A stretch of DNA of 64,000 bases from Candidatus Kryptobacter tengchongensis (GCA_001485605.1 FAON01000012.1:62001-126000); one strand, 5' to 3'. Positions 46,533 to 55,802 are shown, counted from the first letter of the stretch. The notes: a model not told the origin generated them from the sequence alone. Program-made: numbers and translations.

Positions 46533-46557
46533 ACCACAATTCACCACAATTTACCAC
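46533..46557 (-). promoter_or_regulatory. MraZ operator, three GTGGT direct repeats
   Basis: On the minus strand GTGGT occurs three times at an exact 10-base period (46557-46553, 46547-46543, 46537-46533), each followed by an A/T-rich 5-base spacer. In E. coli MraZ binds three TGGG-N5 repeats between its promoter and gene; the arrangement is the same with T for the last G. The repeats cover about +3 to +28 of the predicted transcript, where bound protein would block initiation. Confidence 0.75.
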
Positions 46558-46566
46558 TGCACTTTA

Positions 46567-46594
46567 AATATACATTTTTAAATTCTCCAGTCAA
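46567..46594 (-). promoter_or_regulatory. Promoter of the mraZ division/cell-wall cluster
   Basis: TTGACT (46594-46589), 16 bases, TATATT (46572-46567) on the minus strand; initiation near 46560, directly in front of the three GTGGT repeats and about 45 bases before the mraZ ATG. Confidence 0.72.
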
Positions 46595-46620
46595 GCCTTC
46601 ACCTCAATTTGCAAGCCCAA

Positions 46621-46752
46621 ATGCGTTATTTCGCTTTTACAAAAAGAGGCTCTAATGGTAAAATTAACCAAGACTTGATTTTTGAACAAATGTTCAATAT
46701 ATTAAACCAAATCATAGAAGATCTGTTAAAACCTAAAAAAGGAGAAAAGTGA
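46621..46752 (+). other. Possible 43-residue ORF just before the lexA-like gene
   Basis: An ATG at 46621 opens a 43-codon frame (starts MRYFAFTKRGSNGKINQDL, ends KPKKGEK) whose TGA directly abuts the lexA-like ATG. It has no Shine-Dalgarno, and the proposed promoter and SOS-type box lie inside it, so it would need a transcript from further upstream. It could be chance; the composition is protein-like. Confidence 0.25.
46675..46703 (+). promoter_or_regulatory. Promoter of the lexA-like gene with SOS-type box
   Basis: TTGATT (46675-46680), 17 bases, TATATT (46698-46703). The spacer holds the palindrome TTGAACA-AA-TGTTCAA (46682-46697), whose core GAACAAATGTTC (46684-46695) fits GAAC-N4-GTTC, the LexA (Cheo) box of Gram-positive bacteria. 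A repressor bound here would fully cover the promoter. The encoded LexA-like protein is the natural candidate (autoregulation). Leader of about 43 bases to the ATG at 46753. Confidence 0.8.
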
Positions 46753-47382
46753 ATGGAAAAAACATTAACAAAAAGGCAAAACCAGGTCCTTGAATTCATC
46801 AGAAAATACACAATTGAAAATCAAAAACCCCCAACAATACGAGAGATATGTAAAAAGTTTAACTTTAAATCAACAAATTCAGCTCATTCAATTTTGAAAG
46901 CGCTTGAAAAAAAAGGATACATACAGCGGACAAACTTCAAATCAAGAAACATAAACATCAACAATTTCAAACTAAATGAAACGCCGAACGAAATCAAAGA
47001 AATACCTCTTGTTTCAACATTTGACTCTCAAAATCCTTTCATGATGTTTGCAAACTTAAGTGGAACCATCAAGCTTGACCCCAAATTGTTCGCCCATTCA
47101 CCTCTATTTGCCCTTGAAGTTCCAGACGATGGGATGCAGAAATACGGAATTTTCAAAGGAGATATCGCAATAGTAACACAAAATCCAGATATAAAGAATG
47201 GAAGCATTGTCTTCGCTGTGGTAGGCACCGAAGGATTAATTCGCTACTATAAAAACGAAAATGGAGAAATTTACCTAATTCCATCAAGCAGAGGTTATGA
47301 AACCCTCAAATTTAAAGAAGAGGATAAAACCTTATGGATTGGTGGAGAAGTTTCTCTCATAATCAGAAAATTGAACCGATAA
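46753..47382 (+). CDS. LexA-like repressor without autoproteolysis residues
   Basis: 209 residues. The N-terminal winged helix (LTKRQNQVLEFIRKYTIE, PPTIREICKKF, SILKALEKKGYI) and the C-terminal S24-like fold (KEIPLVSTF, LFALEVPDDGM, GIFKGDIAIV, NGSIVFAVVGTEG) align along their length with LexA. At the places of the three cleavage elements it has S92-Q93 instead of Ala-Gly, G127 instead of the catalytic Ser, and R164 instead of the catalytic Lys. It should therefore not self-cleave. LexA of the cyanobacterium Synechocystis is a known case of altered cleavage residues with non-SOS roles. GGAG (46741-46744) sets the start. The 3' end overlaps mfd by 51 bases. Confidence 0.88.
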   Translation: MEKTLTKRQNQVLEFIRKYTIENQKPPTIREICKKFNFKSTNSAHSILKALEKKGYIQRTNFKSRNININNFKLNETPNEIKEIPLVSTFDSQNPFMMFANLSGTIKLDPKLFAHSPLFALEVPDDGMQKYGIFKGDIAIVTQNPDIKNGSIVFAVVGTEGLIRYYKNENGEIYLIPSSRGYETLKFKEEDKTLWIGGEVSLIIRKLNR

Positions 47383-50300
47383 CTCCTCAAGCAAACCATA
47401 GAATTTAACAAGATTTTGCCTCACCGAAGTTGAATATTTAAACTTTAATACCAGTCTCGTTTCCTTGCCTCTTTTTTCAAACTTCAAATTTGAACCCCTT
47501 GAAAAAACATCAACTATTTCCCTGAAAACTTCCGAATTCAACACCTCCTCCCTCAAAATAACGACAACATATTCCCTCCCGACCTCAACCCGCTGAATGT
47601 AATTCTTTTCACATAAATGTTTTATCTTTGAAACAAAAATCAAATTTTCAACCTCTTCTGGTAACTTCCCAAACCTATCTTCAAGCTCATCTCTTATCAC
47701 ATCAATTTCATCTAAACTCCCCGCTTCATACAATTTTTGATAATAGCTGAATCGTTCAGAGTCAGAATCAACATAATAATCAGGAATGAAAGCGCTCACA
47801 TCAACAGAAACGATGGCATCAAATTTTTTCTTCAACTTTTTTTCATCTTTGAAAATCTCTTTAAACTCCTGCGCTTTTAATTCTTCAAGCGCTTCCTCAA
47901 GAATCCTGCAATAAAGATCAAAACCGATGGAATTTATAAATCCCGTTTGCTCTTTCCCGAACAAATTTCCAATTCCACGAATTTCCATATCTTTTAAAGC
48001 AAGATTTAAACCCGAACCGAGTTCAGTAAATTCTTCAATTGCGGATAATCTACGAATTGCATTTGTCCCTATCGTTTCAACAGGTGGTATTATAAGGTAA
48101 GCATACGCTTGTCTGTTTGAACGCCCAACTCTCCCACGAAGTTGATAAATTTCAGCAAGCCCAAATGTGTGCGCATTGTAAATGAAAATAGTATTCACAT
48201 TTGGAATATCTATCCCCGCCTCAATTATCTTCGTTGAAATTAAAATATCAAATTTCTGCTCAAGAAATCTCAACATCACTTTTTCAATCGCCGATGGCTT
48301 CATCTTACCATGAACCACATCAAATTTTAACTCTGGAACAATCCCACTTAAAAATTTAGCCACCTCCTCAATTTCTACAATTTTATCAACCACAAAATAA
48401 ACTTGACCCCCTCGGCTTATCTCATAATAAATTGCATTTTTAACGATATCTTTAAACTTCGGAGAATCAACAGTTATTATCTTTGTGATTATCGGAAGAC
48501 GATTTGGCGGTGGGGTGTTAATTATTGACATATCCCTTGCACCCATAAGCGAAAAATAAAGCGTCCTCGGGATCGGAGTAGCACTCAAAGTCAAGGTATC
48601 CACATTAACCTTCATTTTCCTCAACTTCTCCTTCGCTTCAACTCCAAATCTGTGCTCTTCATCTATGATCAACAAGCCAAGGTCTTTAAATCTTATGTCA
48701 TTTGAAAGCAATCTATGTGTTCCAATGATAATATCAACATCCCCTTTCTCAATGTCTTCAATTATCTTCAATTGCTTTGATCTTGGAACCAATCTTGAAA
48801 GAACTTCAATTCTGACAGGATAATTTTTCAATCTCTCCCTAAATGTTTTATAATGTTGATGGGCAAGGATCGTTGTTGGGACAAGCACCGCAACCTGCTT
48901 TTTATCAAGAACTGCTTTGAAAGATGCTCTTATGGCAACCTCTGTTTTCCCGAAACCAACATCACCACATATTAATCTATCCATTGGTTTTTCGCTTTCC
49001 ATATCTTGTTTAACTTCAATTGTTGCCCTCCGCTGGTCTGGTGTATCCTCGTAAATAAAAGAAGCTTCCATTTCCTTTTGCAGATAATTATCAGGCGAAA
49101 ATTTAAATCCCTTTACATAACTTCGCTTTGCGTAAAGCCATATAAGGTCTCTTGCAACCCTTTTAATGCTATCTTTTGTTCGTTCTTTAAGTTTTTCCCA
49201 TTCAGCCGAGCCAAGTTTATTTAACTTTGGAACAACCCCTTCTTCTCCGCGATACTTTTTTATCCTGTTGATATAATTCAAATTCACATAAAGAATTCCT
49301 CCATCAGCATATTCAAGCCGAACTGCTTCCTGTTCAATCCCGTTTATCTTTATCTTTTGAAGCCCCACAAATTTACCAACGCCATAATCAACATGAACGA
49401 CAAAATCACCTGGTTTTAACATTTCAAGCTCGTGAAGTGTGATACCCTTAAATTTTCGGTATTTTAGAAAATTTCTCGCCTTGATCCTATTGAAAATCTC
49501 ATGTTCAGTAAGAACAGCGATTTTATCCTTCATTAAGATGAAGCCTAAATTTAGAGATTTCCCTTTAAAATGAATCTTTGCCATTTGCTCAAACCCCATC
49601 GTCTCTTCAACAAGTTCCCTCATCCTTTCCATTTGCTCATTCCCATCACAGAGAAGATAAACCTCAAACCCGTTTTTGAGCATCCTTGAAACTTCATCGG
49701 AAAATAAAGTTATACTGCTATTAAAAAATGGTTGTCCCTTTGATGAAAAATCCATCAAATTTCCACTAAAATTCCCTGCTTCAAGTCGCAAGATATTGAT
49801 TAATTTTTTAAACTCAACCCCCTCAAATATATCTTCATCAAGCGCTTGAATTACAAGGTTTATATCCTCAATGATACAAATAGAATCGTTAAGCAACTTT
49901 GAGATTTCAATCATTTCAACATTCACATCAACAAGTTTCGGAACGATCAGCGTCCGATTTAAGTTACGAAGCGACCTCTGTGTGAAAATATCAAATTCCC
50001 TTATTGAGGCAACCTCATCGTCAAAAAACTCTATTCTTACAGGATACTCACCCACAAAGCCAAAAACATCAACTATGCTTCCCCTTATGCTGTAATCCCC
50101 TCTTGATTCAACATACCTTTTTCTCTCAAATCCACTTCTTAAAAGATAAGAGACGAAATGGTCATAATTTATTTTCTCTCCAACCGAGATCGGGAAGGAA
50201 TAAAAGTTAAGTTCTTTACTTAAAGGTATTCTTTCATCAATTTGCTTTACTGAAAGGATAATTATCTTTTCCCCTTGTGCATATTCATACGCAAATTTTA

Positions 50301-50595
50301 CTTTCAAAACATCTATATCATCCGCAAGCATATCTTCGTCTGGGATAAATTCAAAAACTTTGTTCTCACCAATGATGAAATTTAGATCGTCCGCAACCTT
50401 ATGCCCAAACTCTTCATCTTGAACTAAAACGATGATTTTCCCCCCTATGTTCTGATACACATATGCAACAATAAAACTAAAAAGTGAACCTGAAACATTT
50501 TTCAAATTTATTATCGTATCATTGCTCTTGAGAAATTCGCCTAATCTCTCAAACTTATCTATTTTAAAAATTCTTTCAACAAAGTCCATTTCCAA
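47332..50595 (-). CDS. mfd: Transcription-repair coupling factor Mfd
   Basis: 1087 residues. Order: UvrB-like N-terminal region, the RNA polymerase-interacting CarD-like domain (GDFVVHVDYGVGKFVGLQKI, ... LNYINRIKKY), the RecG-type translocase (Walker A GDVGFGKTEVAIRASF, DEEH in LLIIDEEHRFGV, SATPIPRTLYFSL, QLRGRVGRSNRQAYAYL) and a C-terminal TRCF domain. It removes RNA polymerase stalled at lesions and recruits UvrA. The C-terminal coding end overlaps the convergent lexA-like gene by 51 bases. It follows murQ by three bases. Confidence 0.95.
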   Translation of the reverse strand: MEMDFVERIFKIDKFERLGEFLKSNDTIINLKNVSGSLFSFIVAYVYQNIGGKIIVLVQDEEFGHKVADDLNFIIGENKVFEFIPDEDMLADDIDVLKVKFAYEYAQGEKIIILSVKQIDERIPLSKELNFYSFPISVGEKINYDHFVSYLLRSGFERKRYVESRGDYSIRGSIVDVFGFVGEYPVRIEFFDDEVASIREFDIFTQRSLRNLNRTLIVPKLVDVNVEMIEISKLLNDSICIIEDINLVIQALDEDIFEGVEFKKLINILRLEAGNFSGNLMDFSSKGQPFFNSSITLFSDEVSRMLKNGFEVYLLCDGNEQMERMRELVEETMGFEQMAKIHFKGKSLNLGFILMKDKIAVLTEHEIFNRIKARNFLKYRKFKGITLHELEMLKPGDFVVHVDYGVGKFVGLQKIKINGIEQEAVRLEYADGGILYVNLNYINRIKKYRGEEGVVPKLNKLGSAEWEKLKERTKDSIKRVARDLIWLYAKRSYVKGFKFSPDNYLQKEMEASFIYEDTPDQRRATIEVKQDMESEKPMDRLICGDVGFGKTEVAIRASFKAVLDKKQVAVLVPTTILAHQHYKTFRERLKNYPVRIEVLSRLVPRSKQLKIIEDIEKGDVDIIIGTHRLLSNDIRFKDLGLLIIDEEHRFGVEAKEKLRKMKVNVDTLTLSATPIPRTLYFSLMGARDMSIINTPPPNRLPIITKIITVDSPKFKDIVKNAIYYEISRGGQVYFVVDKIVEIEEVAKFLSGIVPELKFDVVHGKMKPSAIEKVMLRFLEQKFDILISTKIIEAGIDIPNVNTIFIYNAHTFGLAEIYQLRGRVGRSNRQAYAYLIIPPVETIGTNAIRRLSAIEEFTELGSGLNLALKDMEIRGIGNLFGKEQTGFINSIGFDLYCRILEEALEELKAQEFKEIFKDEKKLKKKFDAIVSVDVSAFIPDYYVDSDSERFSYYQKLYEAGSLDEIDVIRDELEDRFGKLPEEVENLIFVSKIKHLCEKNYIQRVEVGREYVVVILREEVLNSEVFREIVDVFSRGSNLKFEKRGKETRLVLKFKYSTSVRQNLVKFYGLLEELSVQFSDYERNFSTNP

Positions 50596-50598
50596 AAC

Positions 50599-51534
50599 TT
50601 AAATTAAGGTTTTCCCTTCAATTGCTGCTCTCACAAATCCGTCTGCTTTTCTTAATCTTTCCCGTGCTTCTTCAGCTGAACACCCAGTTTTTATCATAAC
50701 TATTGCGGTTTTTGCATGACCTCCAGCTTCTTTAAGATACCTCTCAGCGGTTTCATAATCAACACCTGTAACAATCATAACAACCCTTTTCGCTCTCTCT
50801 TTTAATTTCTCACTCGTCATCTGAAGGTCAACCATCAAATTTTCATAAACCTTCCCAAGCCTGATCATCGCAGTTGTTGAAATCATATTAAGAATTAACT
50901 TCTGAGCGGTTCCGGATTTCATTCGCGTTGAACCCATTATCACTTCTGGACCAACTTCTGGACATATCGCAACATCAACAAAGGGATAATTAAATTGATT
51001 TCTTGGATTTGTCGTTATGAAAATCGTCTTAGCCCCAAGCTCTTTCGCTCTCCTCACAGCCCCTACAACATATGGAGTTCTACGACTTGCGGCTATTCCA
51101 CAGACGACATCCTTTTCATTTACATTTTTCGCCTCAATATCCCTTGCTCCATCTTCTTCTCTGTCCTCTGCACCTTCTTGAGCTCTGAAAACTGCTTTGG
51201 GACCTCCTGCGATTATTCCCTGAACCATCTCAGGGTCTGTCCCAAATGTTGGCGGACATTCAGCTGCATCCAGAATCCCAAGTCGTCCACTTGTTCCAGC
51301 GCCGACATAAATCAACCTTCCACCCTGCTTAAATGCTTGAACGACAAGTTCAACAGCCTGTGCAATGTAGGGTATTTCCTTCTCAACCGCATAAGGAACT
51401 TTTTTGTCTTCATCATTAATGATTTTTAAAATCTCAATCGTTGACTTTGAATCAATGTCCATACTTGCTGGATTTCTTTGTTCAGTTGTTAGGTTCAGAA
51501 GTTCATCAAATAATTCTTTTCCTGATTTCGCCAT
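50599..51534 (-). CDS. murQ: N-acetylmuramic acid 6-phosphate etherase MurQ
   Basis: 311 residues, SIS-domain lyase that splits D-lactate from MurNAc-6-phosphate in peptidoglycan recycling. [44 protein letters not shown], and [20 protein letters not shown] are family signatures; the C-terminal UBA-like part ([20 protein letters not shown]) is complete. It sits between rsmG (one base away) and mfd, with no MurNAc transporter or AnmK in the window. Confidence 0.94.
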   Translation of the reverse strand: MAKSGKELFDELLNLTTEQRNPASMDIDSKSTIEILKIINDEDKKVPYAVEKEIPYIAQAVELVVQAFKQGGRLIYVGAGTSGRLGILDAAECPPTFGTDPEMVQGIIAGGPKAVFRAQEGAEDREEDGARDIEAKNVNEKDVVCGIAASRRTPYVVGAVRRAKELGAKTIFITTNPRNQFNYPFVDVAICPEVGPEVIMGSTRMKSGTAQKLILNMISTTAMIRLGKVYENLMVDLQMTSEKLKERAKRVVMIVTGVDYETAERYLKEAGGHAKTAIVMIKTGCSAEEARERLRKADGFVRAAIEGKTLI

Positions 51535-51535
51535 T

Positions 51536-52258
51536 TTATACCTTCTTTGTTGTTAATTTCATCAAAACAACCTTTTTATCTTCTAAGTTTATCCTTTCAA
51601 ATCCAAGAAAATTGAGCTCAACAACATCAACTTCAGAAACAAGGGATGTTTTAAATGCATCGTTAATTTCTCTTTCAACATCTCCTCCCTTAAAAGCAAT
51701 TAAAGAGCAAGAGTGAAGATAAAACTTAGACTCCGTTTTTTCCAAGAACTTTTTAGGGAAAATTTCAGGTTTCAAAAATTTAACACTCCATTTCACAACC
51801 TTCTTTAATTCCCCAACAGCCCTACAGATTACATAATCAAATCTATTTCTATACTCGTTCAGTTTTGAAATTTCCTCAGCTCTGCCCCACACCGCTTTTG
51901 CATTTTCAAGTCCAAGCTTTTTGATAATATCAGATACAGCTTCAACTTTTTTCAAAGTCCCGTCAAGAAGGATAAAATTTGAATCTTGTTTTAAAATTGC
52001 CCACGGTATCCCAGGTAGTCCACCACCTGTTCCAAGGTCAAGTATCAAAGAACTTGATTCAATCTCAATTTTAAATAAAGGTGAAATACTGTGAAGTATG
52101 TGCCTCCCCCAGATGTCAGATTCTTTCCTTGAGATTAAATTTATCTTCCTGTTCCAATCTATCAACAAGGAAACATAACTTTGCAAGAGCCTTGCTTTAG
52201 CTTCGTCAATTTCCAGACCATTTAACTTGCATATCTCCCTAAATTCCTCAAATTCCAT
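51536..52258 (-). CDS. rsmG: 16S rRNA m7G527 methyltransferase RsmG
   Basis: 240 residues from ATG at 52258; a TTG one codon upstream is also open. SAM-binding [18 protein letters not shown], preceded by [23 protein letters not shown], is the GidB signature; [16 protein letters not shown] follows. Methylates G527 of 16S rRNA; loss gives low-level streptomycin resistance in other bacteria. It follows mnmG, with a parS-like site between them. Confidence 0.93.
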   Translation of the reverse strand: MEFEEFREICKLNGLEIDEAKARLLQSYVSLLIDWNRKINLISRKESDIWGRHILHSISPLFKIEIESSSLILDLGTGGGLPGIPWAILKQDSNFILLDGTLKKVEAVSDIIKKLGLENAKAVWGRAEEISKLNEYRNRFDYVICRAVGELKKVVKWSVKFLKPEIFPKKFLEKTESKFYLHSCSLIAFKGGDVEREINDAFKTSLVSEVDVVELNFLGFERINLEDKKVVLMKLTTKKV

Positions 52259-52289
52259 CAAAATTACGACTTTTAACTTGAGGATAGTT

Positions 52290-52319
52290 TTAAAAGTGTT
52301 TCACGTGAAACACTTTTAA
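52290..52319. promoter_or_regulatory. parS-like centromere site 1
   Basis: A perfect 30-bp palindrome centred at 52304/52305. Its inner 16 bases, TGTTTCACGTGAAACA (52297-52312), equal the ParB-binding parS consensus defined in Bacillus and widely kept in bacteria. It lies at the 3' end of mnmG and includes the mnmG stop codon. parS sites cluster near the replication origin, so the window is probably origin-proximal. Confidence 0.9.
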
Positions 52320-54205
52320 CCCTTTAAATAGACCATCAGCACAGATATATCAGCAGGTGAGACCCCAGAGATTCTTGATGCTTGCCCTATTGACCTTGGT
52401 CTTACCTTCATTAGTTTTTCCCTTGCCTCCGTTGAAAGCGACTTAACCTTTGTATAGTCAAAATCTTCAGGGATTTCCATCGCCTCATATTTTTCAAATT
52501 TCTCAATCTCCTCAATCTGTCTCTGGATATAACCTTCGTATTTTATCTCAATTTCAACTTGCCTCAAAACATCCTTCCTCCGCAAAATCTTCTGTAAGAT
52601 ATTATCTGATTTAAATGATTCAAGTTCAAAAAGCTCAGATATATTGACCTCGGGTCTTTTTATTATCTGATCTAATTTCTCGCTTTGTTCAAGCGGTTTT
52701 GAACCTATTCTTTCAAGATATGAGTTAACCTCGGAAGGTTTAACGCTTCTGTTTTTGACAAAGTAAAGCGCTTCTTTTATCATTTCTTCTTTCTCAAGTA
52801 ACCTTTGATAAACATCACTTGGTATTAAACCAAATTTATATCCATATTTCATCAAGCGTCTATCGGCATTGTCTTGTCTTAACATCAATCTATATTCAGC
52901 TCTTGATGTAAACATTCTATAGGGTTCATCTGTGCCTTTGTTTATTAAATCATCAATTAAAACACCTATATAAGCCTCGCTTCGTTTTAAAATGAACTCG
53001 CCCTCACCTTTAATTTTAAGCGCCGCGTTTATTCCTGCTATTATCCCTTGAGCTGCTGCCTCTTCATAACCTGAAGTTCCATTTATCTGTCCAGCAAAAT
53101 AGAGCCCTTCAACCAATTTCGTCTCAAGCGTTAATTTCAACTGATGTGGTGGGAAAAAATCATATTCAACTGCATACCCCGGGCGAAGCATCTTAACATT
53201 TTCAAGCCCAGGGATAGTTTTCAACCCTTCAAGTTGTATTTCAACGGGTAAACTTGTTGAAAAACCGTTAACATACATAACATGCGTATTTCTGCCCTCA
53301 GGTTCAAGGAAAATCTGATGTCTTTCCTTATCACGGAAACGATAAACTTTATCTTCAATTGATGGACAATATCTTGGACCTCTTCCTTTGATTAAACCTG
53401 TAAAAAGCGGAGAACGATCAAAACCTTTCTCAAGAATTTTATGCGTTTTTTCGTTTGTATAAGTTAAGTAACACGGGATTTGATCTTTTATAATTTCCTT
53501 TGTCTGAAAAGAAAACGGTTCAGCATCAGGGTCACCTGGTTCAATTTGAACTTTTGAGTAATCAACAGTTCGAGCATCAATTCTCGGGGGCGTTCCCGTT
53601 TTCAACCTTCCACTTATAAAACCAATTTTTTCAAGTGATTCAGTAAGCCCCACCGCAGCAGGTTCGCCAAATCTTCCTCCAACTCTGCTTACAAGTCCGG
53701 TGTACATCTTGCCATTTAAAAATGTTCCCGCCGCGATAATGAGAGCTTTACATGCAATTTTTATATCAAGCCCAGTTCTGATCCCAACAACTTTGCCATT
53801 TTCAACAAAAATTTCCGTCACAACATCCTGCATTATATCAAGCCCTTCTTGAGCTTCCACACGTCTTCGTGCCTCTATAGAATATTGCTCACGATCATTT
53901 TGTGTTCTCAAGGACCATACCGCTGGACCCTTTGACTTATTTAAAATTCTATACTGGATCGCTGTTGCATCCGCGATTTTCCCTATTTCTCCACCAAGAG
54001 CGTCAATTTCCCTTACAAGATGTCCCTTTGCTGTTCCGCCAACTGCGGGGTTGCATGACATCCGCCCTATTGCGGTTATATCCATTGTCATAAGAAGTGT
54101 TTTCATTCCCATCCTTGCAGATGCAAGCGCAGCTTCAATTCCGGCGTGCCCACCGCCGACAACTATGACATCGTAGATTTCATCTATTGTTGGGTTTATT
54201 ATCAT
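52316..54205 (-). CDS. mnmG: tRNA uridine-34 modification enzyme MnmG (GidA)
   Basis: 629 residues from ATG at 54205 (a GTG sits one codon upstream). FAD-binding [21 protein letters not shown], the [24 protein letters not shown] stretch and [20 protein letters not shown] are diagnostic; [16 protein letters not shown] is the catalytic-region signature. With MnmE it adds the 5-(carboxymethyl)aminomethyl group to wobble uridine. It lies between two parS-like sites and directly follows mnmE. Confidence 0.96.
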   Translation of the reverse strand: MIINPTIDEIYDVIVVGGGHAGIEAALASARMGMKTLLMTMDITAIGRMSCNPAVGGTAKGHLVREIDALGGEIGKIADATAIQYRILNKSKGPAVWSLRTQNDREQYSIEARRRVEAQEGLDIMQDVVTEIFVENGKVVGIRTGLDIKIACKALIIAAGTFLNGKMYTGLVSRVGGRFGEPAAVGLTESLEKIGFISGRLKTGTPPRIDARTVDYSKVQIEPGDPDAEPFSFQTKEIIKDQIPCYLTYTNEKTHKILEKGFDRSPLFTGLIKGRGPRYCPSIEDKVYRFRDKERHQIFLEPEGRNTHVMYVNGFSTSLPVEIQLEGLKTIPGLENVKMLRPGYAVEYDFFPPHQLKLTLETKLVEGLYFAGQINGTSGYEEAAAQGIIAGINAALKIKGEGEFILKRSEAYIGVLIDDLINKGTDEPYRMFTSRAEYRLMLRQDNADRRLMKYGYKFGLIPSDVYQRLLEKEEMIKEALYFVKNRSVKPSEVNSYLERIGSKPLEQSEKLDQIIKRPEVNISELFELESFKSDNILQKILRRKDVLRQVEIEIKYEGYIQRQIEEIEKFEKYEAMEIPEDFDYTKVKSLSTEAREKLMKVRPRSIGQASRISGVSPADISVLMVYLKG

Positions 54206-54233
54206 CACTTCAAGAAAGATTTTGTTTTAAAAA

Positions 54234-54249
54234 CGTTTCACGTGAAACA
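54234..54249. promoter_or_regulatory. parS-like centromere site 2
   Basis: CGTTTCACGTGAAACA: a 14-bp perfect palindrome with one mismatch to the 16-base parS consensus at its first base. It lies in the 45-base gap between mnmG and mnmE, about 1.9 kb from site 1. Confidence 0.82.
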
Positions 54250-54253
54250 CTTT

Positions 54254-55648
54254 TTATTTACCGATGCAAAACTTTGAGAATATGTTATTTAATATATCCT
54301 CTGTCGTCACCTCCCCGATTATCTCCCCAAGATAATTAAGCCCAGCTCTCAAATCTACAGCCACAAGGTCTCCACTCATTCCTTCCTCAAGCGATTTCAA
54401 AGCATAAAGCAAGCTTTGCTTTGCCTTAACAAGCGCATCACGATGTCTTACATTTGTAATAACAACGCTTGCTTCAGTTCTATTCATTCCAAGGAAAGAT
54501 TGCTCAACCATTATCTTCTTAAGCTTATCAAGCCCAAGCCCCGTCAACGCAGATATATGAACAACTGGAAAATCCTCAAATACCTTTTCCATCTGCATTT
54601 GCTTTCCATCTAAAAGGTCAACCTTGTTGAAAACAATTACGCATCTTTTTGACTCATTTACCGCAAGATTCAAAACACGATGATAAAGCCTCATATCCCT
54701 TTCATCAACTTCATCCGTTGAATCTATCACAAGTAAAATCATATCCGCCTTCCTCAATTGTTCTTCCGCTCTCCTAACCCCCTCTTGCTCAATTATATCA
54801 TATGTCTCCCGTAAACCAGCAGTATCAATAACCTTGAAAAGAACACCCTCTATATTTAAGCTTTCCTCAATTACATCCCTTGTTGTCCCAGGAATATCGC
54901 TAACTATAGCTCTATTCTCGTTTAACAACGCATTTAACAAACTTGATTTGCCAGCGTTTGGCTTGCCCGCGATGACAACCTTTATACCCTCACGATAAAT
55001 TTTTCCATATTTAAATGTCTCTATCAACTCATCAATTTCTGCAATTGCATCTCTTATTTTGTTTGCCAGTTCTGGCTTATCAACAAATTCAAGGTCTTCA
55101 TCTGCAAAATCAAGTTCAAGTTCAACAAGCGAACACAAATTTATCAAATCATCACGCATCTTTTTAATTTTCCTTGAAATGGAACCCTCAAGCTGAGAAA
55201 GCGAACTTTGATATGCAAGATCAGTTGCAGAGCGAATCAAATCAGCTATCGCTTCCGCTTGTGAAAGATCAATTTTACCGTTCAAAAAAGCCCTTTTAGT
55301 AAATTCACCAGGTTGTGCAAGTCGTGCACCAGCCTCAAGAATCGCCTCAAGAACTTTTCTTGTAACAAAAATCCCACCGTGACAGCTTATCTCAACTACA
55401 TCTTCACCAGTATAAGAGTGCGGAGATCTGAAGACAGTTGCAACGACATAATCAACAACCTTGCCTGAAGAATCAACTATTTTTCCGTAATGCGCCGTGT
55501 GCGTTTTCACTTCCTCAAGCTTTCTCTTGCCTCTGAAAACTTTATCTGCAATCTTTATCGCATCTTTTCCACTTATTCTAATCACAGAGATGCCAGCTTC
55601 CCCAATCGCCGTTGAAATAGCGGCAATTGTATCGTCAAGATATTTCAT
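54254..55648 (-). CDS. mnmE: tRNA modification GTPase MnmE
   Basis: 464 residues from ATG at 55648, where the conserved N-terminus begins (YLDDTIAAISTAIGEAGISVIRISG). Tetrahydrofolate-binding domain first, then helices, then the G domain (G1 AGKPNAGKSSLLN, G2/G3 IVSDIPGTTRDV and DTAGLRE, G4 NKVD), and the C-terminal FCIGK with the conserved Cys. A frame open to 55732 adds 28 residues with no family match, and a promoter overlaps that part. Partner of MnmG. Confidence 0.95.
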   Translation of the reverse strand: MKYLDDTIAAISTAIGEAGISVIRISGKDAIKIADKVFRGKRKLEEVKTHTAHYGKIVDSSGKVVDYVVATVFRSPHSYTGEDVVEISCHGGIFVTRKVLEAILEAGARLAQPGEFTKRAFLNGKIDLSQAEAIADLIRSATDLAYQSSLSQLEGSISRKIKKMRDDLINLCSLVELELDFADEDLEFVDKPELANKIRDAIAEIDELIETFKYGKIYREGIKVVIAGKPNAGKSSLLNALLNENRAIVSDIPGTTRDVIEESLNIEGVLFKVIDTAGLRETYDIIEQEGVRRAEEQLRKADMILLVIDSTDEVDERDMRLYHRVLNLAVNESKRCVIVFNKVDLLDGKQMQMEKVFEDFPVVHISALTGLGLDKLKKIMVEQSFLGMNRTEASVVITNVRHRDALVKAKQSLLYALKSLEEGMSGDLVAVDLRAGLNYLGEIIGEVTTEDILNNIFSKFCIGK

Positions 55649-55682
55649 CACCGAAGATAAAAAATTTGATTGACTTGTTTTC

Positions 55683-55711
55683 AATTTAAAAAATCGCCAC
55701 CTCAAAATCAA
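55683..55711 (-). promoter_or_regulatory. Promoter of the mnmE-mnmG-rsmG-murQ-mfd operon
   Basis: TTGATT (55711-55706), 17 bases, TAAATT (55688-55683) on the minus strand, about 35 bases before the mnmE ATG at 55648. It lies inside the longer reading frame, supporting the shorter start. Back-to-back with the tetR promoter. Confidence 0.6.
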
Positions 55712-55733
55712 ATCAATATATTTTGAACTCATC

Positions 55734-55778
55734 GGTCAAAATTTGACTTTTTGGTCAAAATGTATTATATTTGGTCAA
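55734..55778 (+). promoter_or_regulatory. tetR promoter with three GGTCAA repeats
   Basis: Promoter TTGACT (55743-55748), 17 bases, TATATT (55766-55771), about 32 bases before the tetR ATG. GGTCAA occurs at 55734, 55753 and 55773, spaced 19 and 20 bases, and GTCAAA-A-TTTGAC (55735-55747) is a perfect inverted repeat over the -35 box. The repeats therefore bracket the promoter on one face of the helix, as expected for an operator of the adjacent TetR protein. Confidence 0.65.
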
Positions 55779-55802
55779 CCTAAAATTTAAAAACAGTTTG
55801 AT

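Noticed and set aside
55649-55732. 28 extra N-terminal residues for MnmE
   Set aside because: No family similarity, overlaps a plausible promoter, and the conserved N-terminus starts at 55648.
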